Shown in pieces: positions 10,931 to 50,480 of a stretch of DNA of 64,000 bases. How positions within the stretch are numbered: position 1 is the first letter of the stretch; each line of letters starts with the position of its first letter. This stretch comes from Amoebidium appalachense (taxonomy: Eukaryota; Ichthyosporea). Where the stretch lies: the NCBI GenBank assembly GCA_963693365.1, contig CAVNZM010000017.1, positions 2,852,001-2,916,000 of the forward strand. The letters are read 5' to 3'. Below the pieces are notes generated by a model that was not told the DNA's origin, ran no database searches, and was given only the letters and a program-made list of their open reading frames with translations. Position numbers and translations under genes: made by a program.

Positions 10931-12334
10931 ATGTCACAAACAGGGCCCCACACGGGCTCCCATCCATCCCTCGCCTCTTGCTCAGGCCGCCTAGGTCCCA
11001 CGGTGGTCGGTTCAGTCAGCCAGGAAGTAAACATCGCGTCACTTGAGCAGGCATGGAACGAAAGGGAGAGTGGATGCAAACCGTGCCAGAAAGTGAGCCT
11101 ACAGAAGCAGGTCACCATAGTGGCAGTTTTTGTCATCGCCATCCAGGCCGTTTTCCCAACGATTTTCGTACTCGAAATTCTGGACATCGGGCACGTAAAA
11201 TACACGACGTACACTTATCACGAACTCTTAGCACTTGCGATAACATGTATGGTCGTAACGGGGTTAGGTCTTATTTCCGTTGTTGCGCTCCTGTTCGTGT
11301 ACCTTAAGAACAGGTCGAGGTTAAGGGGGACCGAGAGGATGCCACTCCCCTTCATGCTCATATCCAGTTTGGGATACATCGGCGCAATTTTTTTCACCGG
11401 GATCTTATTCCTGGGCCCGTACTGCAAGGTTATCCCCCCAAGTGTCTACAAGTCGCCTGCGTTTGCAATACCCATCCTCAGCTTTTTCAACGACATCATC
11501 CGCGGCGTTGCCATCTGCCCGCTGACTGTCCTCATGATGAGAATTATTTTCATATATCTCGGCCGGCCACAATTGTTTCCCCCCCGGTGGCTTCAGCCGG
11601 GACACCCATCCCATTCGGGCAGTCCCCTTCTGGCGAAGCGTAAACATGCGTATGTGTTTCTCTTCATTCTTCTCATTCCAAACATCGTTTTGTACATCTG
11701 GGATATACCCAAGTTCCTCATCCTCGGGTTTGACGGCTTCAGTGATGAACTCCCCGGCACGTATATGTTGGCTGCGATATTTGCTTTTCACTGTGCGCTC
11801 GACATGTGGTCTGCGATCAGTCTTTTTCTGATGAGGGGATTCCTCAAGAAGTATGACCTTGATCAGTCGAAAATGCTCGTCCTCCTGTCCATGTTGTGGA
11901 CAATTTATACTATCGTCGTGTACATCCGCACGTATACATCGCAGGGGAAGCACCTCTGGCCGCATCTACTTGTCGTCATGCTACTCGCTGTGCAGATTGT
12001 AGTGCTGCTGGTGTATTTCTTCATCAACATACGCAACATGCTGATGAATAATGGCGGAAACACGAAGCGAAACAGCGAAAACATCAGTGTGTTGATGAAC
12101 TCGACAAAAAGGCCGTTTCAAAGGGCCAGCGTGCACCAACAATTAAAAGACGCCGAAAAGAGAGAGAGAGAGTTGGAAGTGAGCAGAAAGTCGGGGGATG
12201 TGGGTGTAAGCGGCAAAGCGGTGGTAGAAAAACAGGGTTTTGAGGCAGAATTGAGGGAGGGTGTGTACGAGGTAGAGCAGGTGGAGGGGTGTGTGACGGA
12301 GGCTGTGGGTGAGTTGAGTAAAGTGGGGATATAA
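10931..12334 (+). CDS. Intronless polytopic membrane protein, 467 aa, unrecognised family
   Basis: One uninterrupted frame from ATG 10931 (MSQTGPHTGS) to the TAA ending at 12334. Hydrophobic segments lie near residues 61-83, 99-125, 140-164, 177-207, 240-265, 277-302, 314-333 and 345-367, giving seven or eight membrane helices. A 60-residue hydrophilic N-terminus precedes them. A charged tail of about 100 residues follows, rich in Arg, Lys and Glu, with a predicted helical stretch near LKDAEKRERELEV. A basic loop (LKNRSRLRG) follows segment 2. The topology would suit a receptor- or transporter-like protein, but I see no signature of rhodopsin-type receptors or of a known transporter, so no function is assigned. 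Absence of introns among intron-rich neighbours could mean a retrocopy. The frame could be opened further upstream only through a TTG, so the ATG is chosen. Confidence 0.85.
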   Translation: MSQTGPHTGSHPSLASCSGRLGPTVVGSVSQEVNIASLEQAWNERESGCKPCQKVSLQKQVTIVAVFVIAIQAVFPTIFVLEILDIGHVKYTTYTYHELLALAITCMVVTGLGLISVVALLFVYLKNRSRLRGTERMPLPFMLISSLGYIGAIFFTGILFLGPYCKVIPPSVYKSPAFAIPILSFFNDIIRGVAICPLTVLMMRIIFIYLGRPQLFPPRWLQPGHPSHSGSPLLAKRKHAYVFLFILLIPNIVLYIWDIPKFLILGFDGFSDELPGTYMLAAIFAFHCALDMWSAISLFLMRGFLKKYDLDQSKMLVLLSMLWTIYTIVVYIRTYTSQGKHLWPHLLVVMLLAVQIVVLLVYFFINIRNMLMNNGGNTKRNSENISVLMNSTKRPFQRASVHQQLKDAEKRERELEVSRKSGDVGVSGKAVVEKQGFEAELREGVYEVEQVEGCVTEAVGELSKVGI

Positions 12335-12359
12335 AGGGGAAAGTGGCGGAGAGTAAATG

Positions 12360-12369
12360 AGAGGAGGGG

Positions 12370-12407
<38 letters not shown>

Positions 12408-12485
12408 GGGGGGGGGCTGGGGCGGCTTTTACGCAATTTTGTAAACGAGTGGTCAATGCAAGTTAGCAACCATGTTTGTTTTTTG

Positions 12486-12519
<34 letters not shown>

Positions 12520-12536
12520 TGGTGGGTGGTGGTGGT

Positions 12537-12575
<39 letters not shown>

Positions 12576-12600
12576 GGGGGGGGGGGGGGGGGGGGGGCTT
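12360..12600 (+). repeat. Poly-G / poly-T / poly-G tract after the membrane-protein gene
   Basis: G-runs at about 12372-12416, a T-run at 12488-12518 and a long G-run at 12537-12597. No terminator or polyadenylation signal could be fixed within it. Confidence 0.85.
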
Positions 12601-12911
12601 ATTAGAATATTAGGATATGATGTATTAAGCAGAATTTATAAAAATAGGCGACCATGTTATAGACACACGTGCTTCTTTTAGCCCTTGAATGTAGTTCGCG
12701 TTAGAAGCGAAAAGGCACACTCAATGTAGACATTGTGTAAATATGCAGTTTTTTTATTGTACGTATTGCTTTGTTCAGTGGTGACTCCTTCGTTCATTAG
12801 TCTAAATACATAGTGGGCCACTGAGCTCATTTTCTTGTACCGGATGAACGACACATAAAGTACACAGGTAATGCACAATTATACACTGTATTGGTAGGTA
12901 TGTGACGCTTT

Positions 12912-13385
12912 ACACACATGCCCGTCGTAAGTACACATGTGCAAAAGGGTTTACTTCTTGAAATTAGCATGCCTGGAGCACACTAAAATACAAGTTTTCT
13001 TCAGAGTATATTTTTGTTTGAAAACAACACAGGCCGCTGTCTCACTCCCTTTGTATATACACTGGTGTGGGCATCACGTGTCATGCAAGCGATGGTATAT
13101 AAATATAGTTATGAAATTGCTAGGTATAAAAAGGAATATAAATTCTTGATGGTATACTTGCAATATTGCAATACTGAATTATAAAATTACTAGGTTTAAA
13201 ATCATAATATAAATAAAAGATGGTATGCTTCAATCGCCAATGAACACTGCCAAACCGGAAGGACGTTTTTCGCAAACACCTATTATTGGCACCCTAACCG
13301 TTAGACAGTTGAATCGACGACAATGAAGAAAGTGCAAACAGACATGTAAAAATAAAAGGAATACAAAGAGTAGGAATATCTGCAA

Positions 13386-13416
<31 letters not shown>

Positions 13417-13489
13417 TGCATGTACCAATGTTTCGTGCGCATCGTACGGATTAGCCAAATATGGATATTTTGGCGGGAAGTTTTGGCAC
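12912..13489 (+). repeat. Direct repeat D, copy 1 (578 bp)
   Basis: Near-identical to 13917-14487, from ACACACATGCCCGTCG to TTTTGGCAC. The main difference is the length of the A-run at about 13388. No coding frame. Confidence 0.9.
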
Positions 13490-13587
13490 GCAATATAGGG
13501 TTTTTTGAGATGTAGCCTTCAAAACTAATCAACGAATTGTAAAAATGCTTTTCACTAACTGTCAGTCGGGCAAGTTGCCCCCAGCCT

Positions 13588-13621
<34 letters not shown>

Positions 13622-13845
13622 CCCCCGTCACCCGCCCCAAATTTTAGCTCTATCCTTTGGTTATGCTTTAATTGTTGAACTGTTGGCAATGTTGAAATCA
13701 AGAAACTGTGACAGACAGCCGACCTGCCAAGATAACACAAACAAGGAATGCAATGTTACTCTGGTACACAAAGAAGATGCGGCCCTAGTTCTACACCAAT
13801 AATCATTCGGATAATGCCATATGCATGGGGCCTTGGAAAAAAAAA

Positions 13846-13890
13846 TCTCCCTTCTAATACATAGGATGGTGTTATGTATTAGAAGGGAGA
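13846..13890. repeat. Perfect hairpin, 18-bp stem and 9-nt loop
   Basis: Arms 13846-13863 and 13873-13890 are exact complements (TCTCCCTTCTAATACATA and its inverse). Just outside, TTTCAACATTGCCAAC at about 13894 is the inverse of GTTGGCAATGTTGAAA at about 13683, giving a nested inverted repeat. Confidence 0.85.
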
Positions 13891-13916
13891 AATTTTCAAC
13901 ATTGCCAACATTGCCA

Positions 13917-14487
13917 ACACACATGCCCGTCGTAAGTACACATGTGCAAAAGGGTTTACGTCCTTGAAATTAGCATGCCAGGAGCACACTTAAATACAAG
14001 TTTTCTTCAGAGTATATTTTTGTTTGAAAACAACACAGGCCGCTGTCTCACTCCTTTTGTATATACACTGGTGTGGGCATCACGTGTCATGCAAGCGATG
14101 GTATATAAATATAGTTATGAAATTGCTAGGTATAAAAAGGAATATAAATTCTTGATGGTATACTTGCAATATTGCAATACTGAATTATAAAATTACTAGG
14201 TTTAAAATCATAATATAAATAAAAGATGGTATGCTTCAATCGCCAATGAACACTGCCAAACCGGAAGGACGTTTTTCGCAAACACCTATTATTGGCACCC
14301 TAACCGTTAGACAGTTGAATCGACGACAATGAAGAAAGTGCAAACAGACATGTAAAAATAAAAGGAATACAAAGAGTAGGAATATCTGCGATCTAAAAAA
14401 AAAATTAAAAAAAATGCATGTACCAATGTTTCGTGCGCATCGTACGGATTAGCCAAATATGGATATTTTGGCGGGAAGTTTTGGCAC
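13917..14487 (+). repeat. Direct repeat D, copy 2 (571 bp)
   Basis: Second copy of the block at 12912-13489; the two are separated by 427 bp that includes a C-run at 13587-13616 and the hairpin. Confidence 0.9.
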
Positions 14488-15467
14488 TAGTACGTGCAGT
14501 CCACAATTGTGGTCGCGAACCAATAAAAGTAATACCAGGATTGCACAAGTATACATAAACAAATCCCGGATTGCGAGCGGGACTTGGTAATTTGAGGCAA
14601 TATAATCATCATCATAATCGGCATCGAAGTTTTTACAAGAAGAGTATTCAGCTGAAGCACAATAATTCATTATATTGATCTAAACTTTGGGGGCAGCGCC
14701 AAAATATGGCCATATGGGCAAGCAATATCACAACATCTTTCCAATGCATATGGCAGACGTCCATCACGCACACCGTGAGTAGCAAAGTGTGTGAGCGTTG
14801 TGGGTGTACGAGAGGCAGTGTGTTTGCGCAAGATTGAATTGCTCAACATACCTCGGATGTGCCAACCTATAGCTATTGCCTATGCATCCCCCCCCCCCCC
14901 CCCCCCCCCCCCCTGCAACTGGGGTGTACATGTGTGTGTGTGTGTGTGCGCGCGGGTCTGTTTGTGTGTGTGTTAACGTTGGGGGACGGGGACGGGGGGG
15001 GGGGGGGGGGGGGGGGGGGGATGCACGTGTTAAACACCCCTCCGAGTCCGTCCTGAAAGTACTTTGCCCCGCCCGGCCCGGCCCGGCCTGAAAATATGCC
15101 GGGCAGGCCGCCCCGCCACATGCACATCTCTGGGTAGTAACACACACCCAACCATGCCGCAACACATTTAACCCCAGACTGAGCGGATAATCACACAGCC
15201 ATATATGGCTAATCGGAGCTGCATCGTGTCCACAGTAAGATCAAGATACCAGATTCATTTTTTTACTTTTGTTATATCGGTGCCAGATCTTCCAAGGATC
15301 AAGCAACTATTCTTTAAGCACCCCTTAAAGGTACGCTAAGATTTACACTGGTGCTATTCTTGGCCCTAGCCTATCCTTAACATTCTACGGGTGGGCGCTG
15401 CCGTCTCACCTCAGGCTCTACAAGTTTAGCTATACCGGCCGAAAATAGGCAATAATATCTTAGAACC

Positions 15468-15508
<41 letters not shown>

Positions 15509-16217
15509 AGCAAAAAAAAAAAATTGATACCGAAACACTAAGACCCCCCCCTCTTCCCCTCCCCTCTCCCTTTCCCCTCCGGGTTTAATTATTAAAAAGC
15601 AAAACATTTTCAAAAAGAGGGTTACAGAGGAAGGGGTTGAAAATTAAAACGAGTGTAGGAACCAAAAACAAGAGGAATACGGCAGAAGAACACGATAGAA
15701 CATTGCGCTCTGCTGCGATACCAATATCCGCAGCATATCGCACGAAACCCAGGGTTAACACTTATTACGACATACACTACTTGCTTTGCTGGGTGTTTCC
15801 AAACGACTGAAATTTGATACTGCTGGGGTACAAAACCATACCGTGCAGCCTACTGAAACCCCCTTAATATTTTCCGTGAATAAATCCCAAACAGCCATTA
15901 CATCAAAGACAAAAATCCAAAAAACAAAAACAAAATCCGGGGATTTCGTTCATTTCCCCAGGTGTGTATCAGCAGCTTTAGCTCTTTACACGTAATTTTA
16001 TGTCATTCATTACGGAAGGCAGGGTGGATTGCCAAAAATACAGCTACCATTACCAAGGCAATCCAACCCAAAAACCCGAATTCAAAAACAATTCCCGTCC
16101 CTTCCCTTCGGACACTGTCGGAGGCGGCACACAAAACTTTATGAAAAGGAATCGAAAAAACGGAAAAAACGGTGAAAATCACCGGGAAAAGCACCGGAAA
16201 ACATATTATCCACCCAA
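14488..16217. other. Interval 3' of the large gene, no gene assigned
   Basis: Contains C-runs at 14888-14913 and 15470-15506, a G-run at 14996-15020 and a short GT tract. Two exon-like fragments on the minus strand (ending at GTGAGA near 15409 and GTATGT near 14851) could not be connected in phase to the large gene. Confidence 0.4.
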
Positions 16218-37930
<21,713 letters not shown>

Positions 37931-37990
37931 TTCAAGCCCTTGCACCTTGGTGCCGCACAACGATCACCTCGCCTGTTTTTTTTCTTTTTT

Positions 37991-42068
<4,078 letters not shown>

Positions 42069-42638
42069 ACCTCTTTTCAAACTACGGAGGGAGATGGGGT
42101 AGTTGTTACCAAAACAAAAGGCGAAGAGGCACCGAAAGTGTAAGCAAAAGAGAGAGAAAGAAGTTACCACAGGGGCATTTGGACAGTCTGTGTGTCTTGC
42201 TGCAAAATCGTCACCAACTGAGCAGCCCCCCGGAATAGGTATAGCATCGAGTGTGATAGATTTTCCGGGGAGAAATCTAGAACCGTTTCTGAGGGTGGCA
42301 AGCACACAGCTGGTTGTAGGGTGATGCACGAGGGGGTGGATTGCGGTAGTAAAGGTACTAGCAGCTCGGAGCCGCTGAGACCCCATGCGCATGCAGATGT
42401 ACAGAATTTGGGTGCATCTTCTAGCCTTAGGGGCACGAAGACAGAGTTAGAGTGTGAGAAAGGGCCTGCCTTGACGGATACGGATGGAGAAAACTTTGGT
42501 AGATTAGCAAGGGAAAAGAATAGTATGGGGGATGTTAGTGTAAGCAAGGTTTCCCCCTACTTCGGTAGTACCCGGGGGAAACGTAGCAAAGCCAGCTTTC
42601 CACAATGCCACCCTAGCACTTCAAAAGCAGGCAAGTGA
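42069..42638 (+). pseudogene. Truncated copy of the Vsr-type gene tail
   Basis: Matches the C-terminal extension of the gene at 52361-53398 (shared SSPTEQPPG and ASSVID motifs) and the open frame beyond it, which here reads 42321-42638 and ends STSKAGK. The nuclease domain is absent: homology stops at 42069, beside a GT repeat. The first part is frame-shifted relative to the second. Confidence 0.8.
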
Positions 42639-42725
42639 ACTTAAGCATTAGTTTTTTTTGTGGTGTTGGGGTTGCTGATGGAGATAGTGGGGGTGAGGTG
42701 GGAGTATCCCCGGTTTTTTTTTTTT

Positions 42726-42736
<11 letters not shown>

Positions 42737-42802
<66 letters not shown>
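42737..42802 (+). repeat. T-run and poly-G run in left arm
   Basis: T-run from 42715 followed by about 66 G. The right arm has a C-run at the equivalent place (51889-51930), so the homopolymer predates the duplication. Confidence 0.85.
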
Positions 42803-42804
<2 letters not shown>

Positions 42805-43180
42805 ACCCCTACGTATGTTATACGCCACGTTTGTCTACGGAACACACTTTATTTATCTGGACCTGCCGTATGTAGACCCGTTGCGGAATATTAGCCGTAC
42901 CCCACTGGTTGTTGTGTTTGGTCAGAGAAGAGTCCAGAAAAGGATGCTACTTATGTCACGTACTAATATACACAACTTATGTACTCTAACTCCGCAACCC
43001 TTAACACTACGTATACTTTGGTCAAGAGGAAGACATAAACACTACTTTCTCTACAAGGAAGCCCACTGGCAGATAAAACCATGTTTAAGCTTGCGTGCAA
43101 TGCCTTCGAGAGTCATTTGCATAGTTTCCTGTCTTCAAGTGGTTTCTCTCGGGCTCCCAATCAGCCCCCCCCCCCCCCCC

Positions 43181-43213
<33 letters not shown>

Positions 43214-43303
43214 AGCCTTCGGACGCGTGCACTAGGCTGCCATTATATCATTACATTGTGAATGACTCGCACACCTTTCCCCATGACCGGAATTTCCTTG
43301 GAG

Positions 43304-43893
43304 CTAATTATGTCCGGCCGTCACGTGGACTTTGTGCCCGCCCTCGACTCCGGATTCCGGACGCCATGGGCGCGGCGGATCGATGCACCTCCAGCTTTCC
43401 CCCTCGTTACACACCAAACCCCAGTCACAATCATCCTCGTCCACACACCGACTCCCGATTGGCTGATGGCTCGGATAGCCACAATGCTGTTCCCTGGGAG
43501 GCTTTGTCCTACAGGCCAAGCCCTCTACGCAGTCACTGTTAAATCTACACTTGTCCCCATAACCGCCGCCTCCCCGTATAACACTGGCATGCCCTGGGAG
43601 GTTGGCCTTCGCTTTATAATTATTGATCAATATGTCCGCCCTTTCCCGATTCCGGACGCCATGGAAACGGTGAAACGATGCACTTGTGTGTGCCCAGGTC
43701 ACACTCCAGACCCCAGTCACAATCACGGTCGTCCCTGCACGGCCGCGGTGCCCCGACGTTCTGGCCGTTGCTATGGTGGCGGGCCTCTGCGTCCACGTCA
43801 CCATTAATTGTAGGGGTCCACCGAGCGGGGCACAATCGTCATGGCCATGCTGCTAGCGCATAGCAGCGCGCAGAGACAGTTTAGGCGCAGAAT
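43304..43893 (-). pseudogene. Secreted cysteine-rich protein, left-arm copy, broken
   Basis: Homologous to 51280-51545. It encodes a hydrophobic signal-like leader and then three cysteine repeats of the form C-x5-C-x2-GL-x-C-x5-9-C: CRDDRDCDWGLECDLGTHKC, then CRFNSDCVEGLACR, then CVDEDDCDWGLVCNEGESWR. The start codon position holds ATT, a TTAA insertion near 43804 gives an in-frame stop, and repeats 2 and 3 lie in another frame than repeat 1. So as read it cannot make the full protein. The spacing is that of small disulfide-rich extracellular proteins; the role is unknown. Confidence 0.75.
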
Positions 43894-44554
43894 GGTGTGT
43901 ATAGTGTGTATAGTCTATATATCTGTGTGTGTAGATAAACGCGCTCGAACTTGTGTGTGTTGTACTAAACGTGTCTGCCAGTGGCCGAGGTATTATAGAC
44001 ATGACCGCATTCCAATGGATAATTTTTTTCCCCGCGCCCCATTATGATTGGTCTGTGCGGCTGAGATGACGGTTTGTGGTTGTGATCGTTCACGGTGGTG
44101 AGTGCGGTGCCTACTGTACTGTATAGTTACCCCTCAGGAGAACACAAGCCCTCTCTCTATATGTCATTTCCGCAAACTGGCCCTGCCATATACATAGGCA
44201 GCCTGAGCAGCCGGCCCAACCCAACCCATTTCCAGCCCGAATGTGGGCATACTATCAAGCATACCTATCATAGAGGCAGCTGATTGGCTAATGTGCATTC
44301 CAGGGATTGCTTGGGAATCTAGGCTACTCTAGTAGGCTGCAGCTGGACAACGGTCATCGGATGCGGCAGGCCCGTTCTTCACAACTTGGCGTCACAGTGA
44401 TGCATCATTCACGGGCGCGGAATGTGATCCCCCCCCCCCCCCCCCCCCCTCCGCCCTCCCTCCCCCTCCGCCGGCCGTCCCTCCCGCCCCATGGCCACTC
44501 ACGATCCCCCCCCCCCCCCCCCCCCCCCCCGCGCCCCCTTTACACGAGTACCGT

Positions 44555-44878
<324 letters not shown>

Positions 44879-45277
44879 ACGGCCAACTAACTGTTTCGAA
44901 ATTATGAAAAATTGGGGGCAATTTGATTATTGTGATCATCATGCCGATGATGATCACGGTTCAGGTGTTCCTGTGCATATCCATTATCTGTGTGGCGAGG
45001 AATGCAACGGTATGTGTGTGTGGTGTGGGTGAGACGTGTATCTGCATGGGGGGGCATGGGGGGGAGGGGGGGAGGGAGGGAGGGGGGGGGGGGGGGAGAT
45101 CCGGATCCGGACGCTGGGTGAATGTCGGATGTGGCTTCGATTTCCCTACACAGCCGGTGTACGATCAGAAACAGTGGTCCATATTGTAGTGCAGCAGAGC
45201 ACGTTTTTTTCCTGATTAGCTTGAAGTCCTTCGGAGGCCTTTCCTTCATTACCAATTAATAGACCGAAAAAAGTCAA

Positions 45278-46770
<1,493 letters not shown>

Positions 46771-47194
46771 ACTTTTTTTGGTCTATTAATTGGTATTAAA
46801 ATGAAGGAAATGCTTCCGAAGGACTTCAAGCTAGTTATAAGAAAAGCGTGCCCTGCTGCACTAACATATGGACTTTTTTTTTTGATTGTGCACTGGCTGT
46901 TTATAGGGAATCTTCGGAAGCCACATCCGACATTCACCCAGCTTCCGGATCCGGATCCACCCCCCCCCCTCCCCCCCCTCCCCCCCCCCCCCCCCCCCCC
47001 CTTTTAGTCATGCCCCCCCATGCAGATACACGTCTCACCCATACAACACACACACACATTCCCTGCCACACAGATAATGGATATGCACAGGAACACCTGC
47101 ACGGTGATTATGAGCACGATAATTATAACCAATTGCAAGTTGCCCCCAATAATAACTCATAAATAAGAAACAGTTGACCGTTGCCATGGCATCA

Positions 47195-47366
<172 letters not shown>

Positions 47367-48085
47367 TTTCATATGGCGTGTGTTCGTGCGTGCCGGGTGC
47401 GTACGTACGTGCGTGCGTGCGTGCGCGTGTGCACGTGCATTCAGTACGGTACTCGTGTAAATGAGTAGGCGGGACGGGGGGGGGGGGGGGGGGGGGATTT
47501 GAGTGGGGCCCGGGCGCGGGAGGGGGCGCCGGGGCGGGGTGCACGTGGTGGTGGTGGTGGTGGTGGTGGTGGTGGTGGGGGGGGGGGGGGGGGGAGGGGG
47601 GGGGAGGGAAGGGGAGGGGGGGGGGGGTTTCGGTAGGATATGTTATTATGGAGCAATTACTAATATTCAACGGACGTGACACAATGCACTGTGAGGTTGT
47701 GAAGAACAGGCCTGCATCAACGTGCCCGCTGTAACAATAGATTCGCAAGCAATGCCTGGAATGCACATTAGCCACTCCGAGCTGCCGCTCTGTATATTAT
47801 AAAGTGTATTAGTCCATCTACGGTCATGAGTCATGACTCCACCAATTTCGGGCTGAAAATCGGTTGGGTTGGGCCGGATGACAGGGTCTGTTTGCAGAAA
47901 AGGCATATAAGGAGAGGGTTTGTGGTCTCCTGAGGGGTAACTATACAGTACAGTAGGCCGCTCCATCTCTGCCACCTGCACCGCACTCACCACCGCGTAC
48001 CTTGAACGATCCAAACCGTCATCTCGGCCGCACAGACCAATCATAATGGGCCGTGGAACAAATTTATCCATTGGAATGCGGTCCT

Positions 48086-48093
48086 GTCCATAC
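48086..48093 (+). repeat. 8-bp target-site duplication, left
   Basis: GTCCATAC, identical to 51189-51196. It fits the hAT target preference nTnnnnAn. Confidence 0.9.
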
Positions 48094-49158
48094 CACTTTG
48101 GATCTACTATTCAAAAATCGATCAATTTTTTGCTTCGCTCCAACACCCGAGGTTGGCCGCCATAGGGCCGTCGTTTGTCGGGCTGCCTGGCAGCGGCTCC
48201 AGCTGCCCGACGTAGAAGCTACTTCTGGCAAAGACAAACCCCTTTACGTAACAATATTTGCTTTTTCCTCAAAATGCTACACAGATGCTTTTTATTATAG
48301 ATGATAATTTCTATCGTCTTAGTTATTTTGGGGTTTGCAGGCTTGTTGCGTTGGGCGTTTTTCTTAGCCATTCGTGATCATGACATGCACCGTAGTTAAC
48401 ATATGCACAAGTACTACGGGTGTTGAACATTTACTGCCTGCATGGTGCGTTTCTGCCAAATGCACTCTCTGGGGGTAGAGTAGGCATGGCGTGTGAACAT
48501 TATACACACGTACAGCGTGATCATTCAGTCCACCTTTTTGTGGAATGCCCTGTCAACCATACACATACAGACAACGGGAAGGCGTTTCGGTCGAAAACAC
48601 ATCATGACTGTTTTCCACACCGTCCAACGCAACCAGCAGACTCTGACAGACACCCTGTTGTTCTTTTTGTAATAAATTACTTGTTGCATATATCGTCTCG
48701 TCAAGTATCCCTTGCATCCAAAGGTCACTTGAGTGCAACGTGTTTTGTTGCACAGTGCAGTGTGCAGAGGTAGCACTAGTATCGGTACGAGCCCACTATG
48801 TACTGCCACTAACATGAAACAAGTCGAATTAGATGCTTGCTACTTAACTGTATTGTTTTTCTTTCTCTTGCTCACGGATAAAAGAAATGCAAACCCGGCA
48901 GCTCTCTTTCTATTCTAAGTCTTTGTACATCTACCCGTCTGTTCTCTCCCTACACAAGATCTGCGCAGAAGCTGCTAATTATATCTAACGTTACGTTGTC
49001 TTGGGCTAGCACTAACCCGGACCGTGCGTGTTTGCAAGCCGCCACTGCACCAAAAGAGGCCGGTTAATATACTGTGCCAGTGTGTCGTTTGTTACACAGG
49101 GTAAGTGTGTGTGTGTATTGCGCATGTGTGTGTACTGTGTGTGACATTAAGATGAGAC

Positions 49159-49163
<5 letters not shown>

Positions 49164-49253
<90 letters not shown>
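49164..49253. repeat. Perfect 90-bp (GA)n(TC)n palindrome
   Basis: Self-complementary with no spacer, centred on AGCT at 49208/49209; inside the hAT-like element. Confidence 0.95.
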
Positions 49254-49256
<3 letters not shown>

Positions 49257-49349
49257 GTGTGTGTGTGTGTGTTTGTGTGTGTGTGAGTGATTGTGTCACG
49301 TTTGCGTGTGTATTTGTGCACGCGTACACTTAGGCGTCTGTATATGCTT

Positions 49350-49458
49350 GTGTGTGTGTGTGTGTGTGCCCTTGCGTGCACGTGTGTGTATGCACACGTC
49401 TGTGTGTGTATTCTTTGTGTGTGCGTATATGTGTGTCAAGTGTGTGTGTGTGTGTGTT

Positions 49459-49533
<75 letters not shown>

Positions 49534-49602
49534 TTTGTGTGTGTTGCAATCCGGTGGGTGGGTGTTTGTTAGAGTATGTGTCGTGTGTTTGTCTGTGTGT
49601 GT

Positions 49603-49655
<53 letters not shown>

Positions 49656-49718
49656 TGTGTGTTTCAATCCCGTGGGTGGGTGTTTGTTAGAGTATGTGTC
49701 ACGTGTTTGTCTGTATGT

Positions 49719-49763
<45 letters not shown>

Positions 49764-50214
49764 CGCGCGCACGCGCACGCACACGCGTTCAGGTGTGAGT
49801 GTATGTCGACGTCAGTGAAGGTGTACGTTGTTATGCTCTCACGGTCCTCTTCCTAGCCTTCCCTCCCGGGACCCTCCTCCCCCCCCCCCCCCCCCCCCCC
49901 CCCCCTCCTCTTTCCCCCTCCCCTCGCCAGGGGCACCTTGTTGCCCCGCCTCTCTTGTAGGTGCCTAGGGAGGGAGGTGGTGGTGGGGGAGGGAGGAAGG
50001 GGGAGGAAGGAAGGCATAAGGAACTTCGGAAAGGGGGGGGGGGGGGGGGGGGGGGCTGGCGGGCAAAAGTGGGGTTTGGGTGGGGCGGCTGGGGAAGGTG
50101 GGGTCGATATGGAGAAGGTAACAGATCTGTGTAAGAAGTGTTGAAGTGAGCGAGGTCAAGCTGCCTTGTTTACATGTAGTTATTTGTGTGTTTATGTGTG
50201 TGTGTGTGTCACGG

Positions 50215-50279
<65 letters not shown>

Positions 50280-50288
50280 CTCTCTCGT

Positions 50289-50330
<42 letters not shown>

Positions 50331-50480
50331 ACTCTGGTGTGTGTGTGTGTGTCTGTGTGTGTGTGTGTGTGTACGACATGTGTGTGTGCGTGTGTGCGTG
50401 TGTGCGTGTGTGCGTGTGTGTTTGTGTGTATTTTTGTTTGTATGTGTGTGTGTGTTTCTTACGGCCCGGTGTTCTTGCCT
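49350..50480. repeat. GT repeats, C-run and CT tract inside the hAT-like element
   Basis: GT arrays at 49440-49540, 49585-49655, 49722-49756 and 50216-50278, a roughly 120-bp tandem unit carrying GTGGGTGGGTGTTTGTTAGA twice (49553, 49672), a C-run at 49880-49904 and a CT tract at 50280-50335. Confidence 0.85.

Noticed and set aside
12912-14487. LTR retrotransposon
   Set aside because: The direct repeats lack TG...CA ends, a primer-binding site and internal coding sequence.
15377-15440. Exon-like minus-strand piece ending LVEPE at donor GTGAGA
   Set aside because: Cannot be connected in phase to the last exon of the large gene; a stop at 16218 already ends the frame.
48420-48773. Transposase remnant in the hAT-like element
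   Set aside because: The 117-residue frame shows no hAT dimerisation motif or DDE-type signature that I can recognise.
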